15,274 nucleotides of DNA from Clostridia bacterium. Its GTDB lineage: Bacteria; Bacillota; Clostridia; Christensenellales; Borkfalkiaceae. A program made the position numbers and the translations under genes. Every line of letters begins with the position of its first letter. The stretch's first letter is position 1. A model generated the notes under the pieces. The model did no database searches. It was not told where the DNA came from and saw nothing but the letters and a program-made list of their open reading frames with translations. The DNA is taken from positions 1 through 15,274 of the forward strand of contig JAIDOO010000372.1 in the NCBI GenBank assembly GCA_029063275.1, in the 5' to 3' direction. Of the stretch, positions 7,201-12,402 are shown piece by piece.

Positions 7201-8700
7201 TTACGCCCTTTTCGACCTTTGTGATACTTTTTTGAGATAAGCTGAAAGCTCTTCTGAAAAATCTTCCTTTAAAAACCTTCTGCTCCAATTGCTGTCCGAA
7301 ACGGTCGAGGGTTTGTTTATCCTCGCCTCGCCGCCCAGCGCCAGCAAATCCCAGAGCGGAATTATCACCGTATCCGCTTTGCTTGCAAACGCAAGGTTTA
7401 CAACACTGCGGCATAAATCCTCAGAGGTTTCGGTTAACGCAGTGAGCTTTAAAAGCCCGCTCTCTTTTTCAACGTCCGAAATAAACCTCTCCCTTTCCTC
7501 TTCGCTCAAATCGTCTATATACTGTTTCAGGGGCATATTGTCGTGCGTGCCCGTGTAGCAGACGAAATTTTCGGTAAAATTCGAGGGCTTGTGCTCATTT
7601 GTTTCGTCGCCGTCAAAGGCAAATTCGAGAACCTTCATACCGGGGTAGCCGACGTTTTTCATAAGACGGCGGACGCCGTCATCGATAACGCCCAAATCTT
7701 CGGCTACTATTTTGTAGTCTGAAATATCCTTAAAAAGCTCCTCTTTGGGACCGTCCTCCCAAAGTCCGTACCTTGCGGTGCTGTCGCCTGCGGGAACTTC
7801 CCAGTACCTGTCAAAACCGCGGAAGTGGTCTATTCTCAGAATATCGAACAGCTTAAAGCATTTTTCGATTCTTGCCTTCCACCAGTCATAACCGCTTTCT
7901 CTCATTCTTTCCCAGTTGTAAACCGGATTGCCCCAAAGCTGACCGTCTGCGGTAAATCCGTCAGGCGGACAACCCGCGACGCATTTTAAACGGCGGTCTT
8001 CGTCCACCTTGAAAAGCTCGCCGCCGTATTTCCAGACTTCAACGCTGTCATAAGCAACGTAAAGGGGAATATCGCCCATAATCTCTACGCCGTGCGATGC
8101 GGCGTAATTTTTGAGCGCGTTCCACTGTTTCAGGAAAATAAATTGTGTAAATTGCCAAAAAAGATACTCGTTTTTATTTTCTTTGACAAAATTCGTAACG
8201 GTTTTTTCGTCATATTTGCGGAAAGGCTGTTCCCACTCCGTCCAGGCAACGTGGTTGAATTTTTCCTTGATTGCCATAAACACGGCAAAATCGCAGTACT
8301 CACCCTTTTTTACAAACTCTTCGAATTCTTTTCCGCCGTCGAAGCGCGAAAAAGCCTTTTTTAAAAGTTCTATCTTTTTGGTGAATTGCCTGCCGTAGTT
8401 TACTCTTAAAGGGGTATCCGCAAGCTCTTCGGGGACGATTTCGCTCTTTTTCAGAAGTCCGTCCCTGCAAAGCATGTTTAAATCGATAAAATAATAATTC
8501 AACGCGTCGGACGAGCACGACTGATACGGACTGTCGCCGTAGTTTGTGGGATTAAGCGGCAGTACCTGCCAAATCTTTCCGCCCGAACCCGCAAGAAAAT
8601 CGATAAAATCGTAAGCTTCTTTACCGAGAGTACCTATCCCCTCGCCCGACGGCAACGAAGATACAGGCAAAAGTATTCCGAAATTTCTGTCGTCCTTCAT
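7201..8700 (-). CDS. malQ: 4-alpha-glucanotransferase (amylomaltase, GH77)
   Basis: The protein has 499 residues, a normal MalQ length, with no signal peptide, so it acts in the cytoplasm. Family landmarks appear in order: the opening GILLPVSSLPS (8-18), IWQVLPLNPT (43-52), GDIPLYVAYDSVEVW (209-223), WGNPVYNW (256-263), nucleophile D291 in RIDHFRGF, acid/base E334 in VAEDLG, and D387 in THDN. It transfers maltosyl units between imported maltodextrins, releasing glucose and making longer chains. The ATG at 8700 is chosen because family homology begins there. A longer open frame reaching 8841 would run through the promoter and operators. An in-frame GTG lies four codons upstream, but its nearest AGGAAA is too close to it. 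This is the first gene of the operon, reading away from the LacI-type regulator. Confidence 0.95.
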   Translation of the reverse strand: MKDDRNFGILLPVSSLPSGEGIGTLGKEAYDFIDFLAGSGGKIWQVLPLNPTNYGDSPYQSCSSDALNYYFIDLNMLCRDGLLKKSEIVPEELADTPLRVNYGRQFTKKIELLKKAFSRFDGGKEFEEFVKKGEYCDFAVFMAIKEKFNHVAWTEWEQPFRKYDEKTVTNFVKENKNEYLFWQFTQFIFLKQWNALKNYAASHGVEIMGDIPLYVAYDSVEVWKYGGELFKVDEDRRLKCVAGCPPDGFTADGQLWGNPVYNWERMRESGYDWWKARIEKCFKLFDILRIDHFRGFDRYWEVPAGDSTARYGLWEDGPKEELFKDISDYKIVAEDLGVIDDGVRRLMKNVGYPGMKVLEFAFDGDETNEHKPSNFTENFVCYTGTHDNMPLKQYIDDLSEEERERFISDVEKESGLLKLTALTETSEDLCRSVVNLAFASKADTVIIPLWDLLALGGEARINKPSTVSDSNWSRRFLKEDFSEELSAYLKKVSQRSKRA

Positions 8701-8725
8701 ATCCGCTATCACTTTCCTGAAATTA

Positions 8726-8737
8726 ATGTTCGAAAAT
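8726..8737. promoter_or_regulatory. Operator-like palindrome 3 of the malQ promoter
   Basis: ATGTTCGAAAAT, one base from the perfect ATTTTCGAAAAT palindrome. It lies within the transcribed leader, centred 21 bp downstream of palindrome 2. Confidence 0.6.
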
Positions 8738-8745
8738 TTTATTAC

Positions 8746-8759
8746 TATTTTCGAAAATA
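8746..8759. promoter_or_regulatory. Operator-like palindrome 2 of the malQ promoter (perfect 14 bp)
   Basis: TATTTTCGAAAATA is a perfect 14-bp palindrome with a central CG, as is usual for LacI-family operators. It covers the predicted transcription start and touches the -10 box, so a bound protein should block initiation. The probable binder is the LacI-type protein encoded at 8901-9884; this is inference. Confidence 0.7.
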
Positions 8760-8786
8760 TTATATCATAATTTTCGCAAAAGTCAA
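8759..8786 (-). promoter_or_regulatory. Sigma-A promoter of the malQ operon
   Basis: On the minus strand, -35 TTGACT (8781-8786) and -10 TATAAT (8759-8764) are separated by 16 nt. Transcription should start near 8752, inside a TTTTCGAAAA palindrome, leaving a leader of about 50 nt before the malQ ATG. The arrangement of boxes and palindromes is repeated in front of the pullulanase gene. Confidence 0.85.
8770..8781. promoter_or_regulatory. Operator-like palindrome 1 of the malQ promoter
   Basis: ATTTTCGCAAAA lies between the -35 and -10 boxes and is a slightly degenerate version of TTTTCGAAAA. Its CG is centred 23 bp from that of palindrome 2, the same distance as in the pullulanase promoter. 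Confidence 0.6.
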
Positions 8787-8849
8787 CAGAAAATGTTAAT
8801 AAATTTAAAAAAATGTATCGTTTTTTCAAAAAAGTGTTCAAAAAGCGAC

Positions 8850-8878
8850 TTGACTATTGTGCGGCGAAACTGTATAAT
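8850..8878 (+). promoter_or_regulatory. Sigma-A promoter of the LacI-family regulator gene
   Basis: -35 TTGACT (8850-8855) and -10 TATAAT (8873-8878) are 17 nt apart, near-consensus boxes at optimal spacing. Transcription should start near 8885, giving a short leader with GAGGT ending 7 nt before the ATG at 8901. A/T tracts upstream (about 8800-8845) resemble an UP element. No TTTTCGAAAA palindrome overlaps this promoter, so direct self-repression is not evident. The nearest palindrome centre is about 75 bp upstream of the -35 box. Confidence 0.8.
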
Positions 8879-8900
8879 TAATAGGTAAGAGGTAAGACAA

Positions 8901-9884
8901 ATGACTATAAAGGAAATTTCAGAGGCGTTGAACGTATCGATAAGCACCGTATCAAAGGCGCTGAACGACGCTTCGGACATAGCCGAAGAAACCAAGACGC
9001 GTATAATAGAGTACGCCAGCGAAGTCGGCTATCATTTAAGAACAAAATCCAAAGTACAGCGGCGTATCTGCGCAATGTACGAGCGTGTGGACTCGGATAC
9101 CCGCAACAACGTATTAAGCCACGTTATTTCCTCTTTCACGGATATTGCAATTGCAAACAACTACGAGGTTATGATTGACTACGTCGTATCGAAACCCGAC
9201 GATTTTGTTTTGAACGACTATCTTTTACAGAATAATTTTTGCGCGGCTTTTATCGTGGGAATGAACTATAAAAGCAGGATTTTCAAACAGGTCAAGCACA
9301 CCACCGTCCCCCTTGTGCTTTTGGATAACAGGATTTCGGACGTGCCTATGATTTCTTCCGTATCCAGCGAAAACACGAGCGCAATCGTCCGCGCGATAGA
9401 ATACCTTACCAAACGCGGGCACAAAAAAATCGGCTTTTTAATGGGCGAAAACGATTCGCAGGTTTCGGCGGACAGGCTTGCAGGCTACATATTCGGTCTT
9501 TCGCGCGCGGGTATCGAATATAACCACGACTATATCTATCACGGCGATTTTACCAAATCATCGGGTGAAGAGGCGGCTGTATTCTTCTCGGAAACGGACG
9601 TAACGGCGGTAATAAGCTGTTCGGATATAATGGCTATGGGTCTTATAGACGGCTTTAAGGCTTGCGGAAAAGCAGTTCCCGACGATATTTCGGTAATAGG
9701 CTTTGACGATTTGAATTTGCTTAAATTCACCTCATACGATTTGACCACAATGAAACAGGACTTCAACCGTCTGGGCGAACAGGCTTTCAGGCAGATTGCG
9801 GATATGCTGGAAGGCAGGACTTCGCAACAGGTAATGCTTGCATGTAAGCTTATCGAGCGCGGCACCGTAAAGACAATCAACTGA
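8901..9884 (+). CDS. LacI-family transcriptional regulator, probable maltodextrin/starch regulator
   Basis: The protein has 327 residues. The N-terminal helix-turn-helix (about 2-46) has the LacI pattern IKEISEALNVSISTVSKALN. A periplasmic-binding-protein-like sensor domain follows, with the typical stretches CSDIMAMGLIDGF, PDDISVIGFDDL and TTMKQDFNRLGEQA. The linker after VGYH (residues 45-56) is short and basic and lacks the usual PNxxARxL hinge helix, which is unusual (see findings). The gene is divergent from malQ, and the shared intergenic region carries three TTTTCGAAAA-like palindromes on the malQ promoter. A repressor that releases DNA on binding a maltodextrin is the likely role. The effector is inferred from context. 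The ATG has GAGGT 7 nt upstream. Confidence 0.92.
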   Translation: MTIKEISEALNVSISTVSKALNDASDIAEETKTRIIEYASEVGYHLRTKSKVQRRICAMYERVDSDTRNNVLSHVISSFTDIAIANNYEVMIDYVVSKPDDFVLNDYLLQNNFCAAFIVGMNYKSRIFKQVKHTTVPLVLLDNRISDVPMISSVSSENTSAIVRAIEYLTKRGHKKIGFLMGENDSQVSADRLAGYIFGLSRAGIEYNHDYIYHGDFTKSSGEEAAVFFSETDVTAVISCSDIMAMGLIDGFKACGKAVPDDISVIGFDDLNLLKFTSYDLTTMKQDFNRLGEQAFRQIADMLEGRTSQQVMLACKLIERGTVKTIN

Positions 9885-9892
9885 GTAAAATT

Positions 9893-9929
9893 AAAATCCC
9901 CCGACCGCCAAGCGGTCGGGGGATTTTTT
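9893..9929. terminator. Bidirectional intrinsic terminator between lacI-type gene and HAD gene
   Basis: A perfect 16-bp stem (9893-9908 with 9912-9927) with a 3-nt loop. The GC-rich core CCCCCGACCGC is followed on the plus strand by six T. On the minus strand the stem is followed by ATTTTAATTTTA, a weaker tract. It ends the regulator transcript and probably also the converging HAD transcript, whose stop codon (9928-9930) lies at the foot of the stem. Confidence 0.93.
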
Positions 9930-10590
9930 ATAGCGATAATAAATAGTCTGAAAGCTTTTTAAAACTGTCTGTTGCAAAGTCCGCCTCGGCTTGCGCCCTT
10001 TCAAGACTGTCGGACGAAGGCGAGCGGTTGCTCTTTATATACGCCGTTTTCAGCCCCGCACTTTTTGCGCCTAAAACGTCGGCGCAAAAATCGTTGCCGA
10101 TGTAAACCGTTTCGCTTTTATCAAGCGAGTATTTCTTTAAAATATGCTCAAAAAAATCCTTTGACGGCTTTTTCTGCCCGAAGTCCGAGGACAGCTCTAT
10201 CCCGTCGAAATACGGCACAAATCTGAGCTTTTCAAGCTCGGGGCGGGTGAAACACGCCTGCGCGTTGGACAAAATATAGAGTTTAGCTCCCCTTTTTTTA
10301 AGCGACTTTAAAAGTCTGCGCACGCCCCTGTACGCACGGAAGCTTATACGCGACTTTGCGCGGAAGTACCCCGCCGCGCTTTCCGCGTCGGACGGTGCAA
10401 GTTTTAAAAAGACCTTAAACAAGTCGATTTCGCAATAACCGCCCGTATCGAGCGATTTGCAAAGTGCGTAATAGCGCGCGAAAAAATCCGCGCCGAAGCG
10501 CCTTTCCATTCGCTTTTTAAATACGGGATTTCTCTCGTCGGTGTGAATATCGGCGAGAGTGCCGTATAAATCGAAAACAAAATTTTTCAT
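9928..10590 (-). CDS. HAD-superfamily hydrolase with a DxYGT motif
   Basis: The protein has 220 residues and no signal. HAD motifs: I FDLYGT (nucleophile D7, with Tyr9 at the usual acid/base position), II ILSNA (S108), III QKKPS (K140/K141), IV IGNDFCADVLGAKSAG (D167, D171). An alpha-helical cap fills about 15-85. It could be a small-molecule phosphatase. Tyr at the second motif-I position is characteristic of L-2-haloacid dehalogenases but also occurs in many uncharacterised members, so the substrate is open. The ATG at 10590 is chosen because homology begins there. An upstream in-frame start at 10674 would overlap the preceding gene and translate through a hairpin. The ribosome site is weak. 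It lies downstream of the starch-binding lipoprotein gene and may be expressed by readthrough past the hairpin at 10604-10627. A direct role in starch use is not shown. Confidence 0.85.
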   Translation of the reverse strand: MKNFVFDLYGTLADIHTDERNPVFKKRMERRFGADFFARYYALCKSLDTGGYCEIDLFKVFLKLAPSDAESAAGYFRAKSRISFRAYRGVRRLLKSLKKRGAKLYILSNAQACFTRPELEKLRFVPYFDGIELSSDFGQKKPSKDFFEHILKKYSLDKSETVYIGNDFCADVLGAKSAGLKTAYIKSNRSPSSDSLERAQAEADFATDSFKKLSDYLLSL

Positions 10591-10603
10591 AACCGTAAAA
10601 TTA

Positions 10604-10627
10604 TCGGCGCGGAACTTTCCGCGCCGA
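10604..10627 (-). terminator. GC-rich hairpin after the starch-binding lipoprotein gene
   Basis: An inverted repeat TCGGCGCGGAA with TTCCGCGCCGA, up to 11 bp; the innermost pairs probably open to make a larger loop. It is 25 nt after the lipoprotein stop. On the minus strand it is followed by TAATTTTA, a weak U-tract, so it is probably a leaky terminator or a 3'-end stabiliser. The HAD start codon is only 13 nt beyond it. Confidence 0.65.
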
Positions 10628-10652
10628 CATATTTTTGTTTGTAATAAATGAA

Positions 10653-12338
10653 TTACTCGGTAACGGGCGTCCACGTTACAGGAGTGCCTGCCGTGGTAAT
10701 GTCAAGAGTAATTTCAAATGTGCCGGTTTCGTGGAAATATTGGTTTCCGCCAGCCACATTCCAGGTCTGTACACCGTTAAGAGAGGTTCCGTATACAACC
10801 TGAATTGCAAATACGGAATTTCCGCCGTCGCTATCAGCGAGCCAGCTGTCGTAAGGAGAAATTCCGGTTACGTCCTCAACTTTATAAGTTACCTTAAATA
10901 CGTTAGGATTTTCGGTTGCTTCGAAAATAGGCGTAAGGTCTTTTACGATTTCAAAGTTGTGCGACGTACCGCCATCATCTACGAAAGTACCTACAAGATA
11001 ATAATTGTACTTTTCGTACTCAACAGCACCGGTTTCGGTATTGTACTTAAAGAAATATTTGCCTGCGGTAAGATTATAGTTATTTCCGGGAATATACTTA
11101 TCGGAATCGGTTGCACCCTTTTCATTGTATATTTGAACCTGAGCGTCGCTATTAAGGGTAAGCGTACCGGTCCATATCGTACCGTCGGTATTGGGAGTAA
11201 GAGGATATGCCTTATAGCCTTCCTGGTAACCCCATCCGTAGTTATCAGTACCTTCTTCTGCATACCAGCTACCGATGAAATAAAGCTCATAAGCCATTTC
11301 GGTTATAGTAACGGTTTTTGTTTCCTGGTTAAAGGTAATAGCCCACTTGCCTTCGGTAAGAAGGTTAACCAAAACGCTTTCGCCGCCGACAGTAATGGTT
11401 GCGGTCTTGCAGTTTTCGTCAACGTACGCCATTTCGTCGCCTTCTTCCTCGCCATCGCCCAAGTTTGCGATGTAGAGAGCGGTGTACTTAACCACTTCTG
11501 CAGGCTCTTCGGGGTCTTCAGGCTCGGTAGTTTCGCCGTCGCCGGGTTCGGTGGTTTCGCCATCGCCCGTGTTGTCGCCGGGTTCTACTTCCTGCTCGCC
11601 GTCAAGTGCGTTTGCTGTAACTTCGATAACGTTACCGTTTTCATCTCTGTAGCTATCCACAAAGTCTTCTTCGGTTATTGTAATAATTGTAGACCATACG
11701 CCGTTGTTGTTAGTCATAACACCGCTGGGAAGTCTGCCGAATATGTTAAAGTCGCCCAAAACTTTCATATCGTAAGGAATTTGAAGTCTGGGTATCGCTT
11801 CAACAAGCTCGTAAGAAATCTTGTACATTTCCTTTGCATCAGTTGCGGAGGGGTTGGTTTCGAGAGTGAATTTGTAGATACCGTCGTGTCCTTCGGTAAG
11901 AGTAATATTACTGCTCGAAGAACTGTAATCCCTGAAAATTACTTCGCCGTCGGTTTTAGCAACGTAGTTGTAAGTGGAATCCTCTTCCGCGTTTACGAAA
12001 TAGTAGGTAGTAAGCTCGCCTGCCCATGATTCGTCATGAACGATTTTGAACTGGTCGCCCGCATACAACTTCATTTCAAGCGTGAATACGTTTTTATTAG
12101 TCTGGGTTTCATCCTTTACAAAGGTAACCTTTTCGGTAGCGCCCGCTGATTTTTCGTTCCAGCCCTGTTCATACAGGCTTCCTTCGGGGCCGTTGCTTTG
12201 ACCCGCGCAGTGGTAAATTGAATTATCCGCTACGAAATCGCTACCGTCGTCGGTAGGTTTGCACGCCGTCAGCATTGACGCTGTGCCGATTGCCATTGCC
12301 GCCGAAAGGGTCAGGGCAATAATTCTTTTAGTTTTCAT
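10653..12338 (-). CDS. Multi-module surface lipoprotein, probable starch/maltodextrin-binding protein
   Basis: The protein has 561 residues and no catalytic motif was recognised. The signal peptide ends in lipobox LTAC (lipidated Cys26). The mature part looks like four beta-rich modules, at about 40-178, 190-349, 350-443 and 445-560. Several open with a G-rich turn (CAGQSNG, VLGDFN, FIGSWY, LVGTFV) and end in a strand pair such as GKWAITFNQETKTVTIT or GKYFFKYNTETGAVEY. Exposed Trp and Tyr are frequent. This layout resembles SusE/SusF-like or Sas-type starch-binding modules; that comparison is by eye only. An acidic linker containing two GDGETTEP repeats (about 248-282) seems to interrupt module 2. 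The ATG at 12338 follows GGAGG by 5 nt. It is 64 nt downstream of the pullulanase gene and most likely in one transcript with it. It probably holds starch near the pullulanase. Confidence is high that it is a lipoprotein and moderate for the ligand. Confidence 0.75.
   Translation of the reverse strand: MKTKRIIALTLSAAMAIGTASMLTACKPTDDGSDFVADNSIYHCAGQSNGPEGSLYEQGWNEKSAGATEKVTFVKDETQTNKNVFTLEMKLYAGDQFKIVHDESWAGELTTYYFVNAEEDSTYNYVAKTDGEVIFRDYSSSSSNITLTEGHDGIYKFTLETNPSATDAKEMYKISYELVEAIPRLQIPYDMKVLGDFNIFGRLPSGVMTNNNGVWSTIITITEEDFVDSYRDENGNVIEVTANALDGEQEVEPGDNTGDGETTEPGDGETTEPEDPEEPAEVVKYTALYIANLGDGEEEGDEMAYVDENCKTATITVGGESVLVNLLTEGKWAITFNQETKTVTITEMAYELYFIGSWYAEEGTDNYGWGYQEGYKAYPLTPNTDGTIWTGTLTLNSDAQVQIYNEKGATDSDKYIPGNNYNLTAGKYFFKYNTETGAVEYEKYNYYLVGTFVDDGGTSHNFEIVKDLTPIFEATENPNVFKVTYKVEDVTGISPYDSWLADSDGGNSVFAIQVVYGTSLNGVQTWNVAGGNQYFHETGTFEITLDITTAGTPVTWTPVTE
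11521..11568 (-). repeat. Two 24-bp tandem repeats encoding GDGETTEP
   Basis: Two imperfect 24-bp units (11521-11544 and 11545-11568) differ at four positions. Each encodes the octapeptide GDGETTEP in the acidic linker of the surface lipoprotein, and shorter related sequence flanks them. Such in-frame repeats can gain or lose units without a frameshift. Confidence 0.75.
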
Positions 12339-12358
12339 TTTTCCTCCAATAATGTTGA

Positions 12359-12373
12359 TTTTATTTATTTAAA
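12359..12373 (-). repeat. 15-nt AT-rich leader element, copy 2 (before the surface lipoprotein)
   Basis: TTTAAATAAATAAAA on the minus strand, identical to the copy at 7178-7192 before malE. It sits in the 64-nt spacer after the pullulanase stop, with GGAGG and the lipoprotein ATG following. A small TACCC-GAAA-GGGTA hairpin precedes it and is too weak to be a terminator. Confidence 0.6.
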
Positions 12374-12402
12374 CTTACCCTTTCGGGTATCAGTTCCTGC
12401 GA

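Noticed and set aside
8821..8839. TTTTTTCAAAAAA near the regulator promoter, with a similar string at 15198-15210, as a further operator
   Set aside because: It lacks the central CG and matches the A/T tracts expected upstream of strong promoters; not enough to call a binding site.
8701..8841. N-terminal extension of MalQ by 47 codons
   Set aside because: It would translate through the -35 and -10 boxes and all three palindromes, and family homology begins at the ATG at 8700.
10591..10674. N-terminal extension of the HAD protein by 28 codons
   Set aside because: It overlaps the end of the upstream gene, contains the GC-rich hairpin and has no homology; motif I begins properly from the ATG at 10590.
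10635..12029. 464-codon open frame on the plus strand opposite the surface lipoprotein gene
   Set aside because: The minus-strand reading has a lipoprotein signal, modular repeats and a GGAGG site. The plus frame has none of these and a Phe/Val/Arg/Cys-rich shadow composition.
12375..12388. TACCC-GAAA-GGGTA hairpin after the pullulanase stop as a terminator
   Set aside because: The stem is only 5 bp and no U-run follows, so transcription probably continues into the lipoprotein gene.
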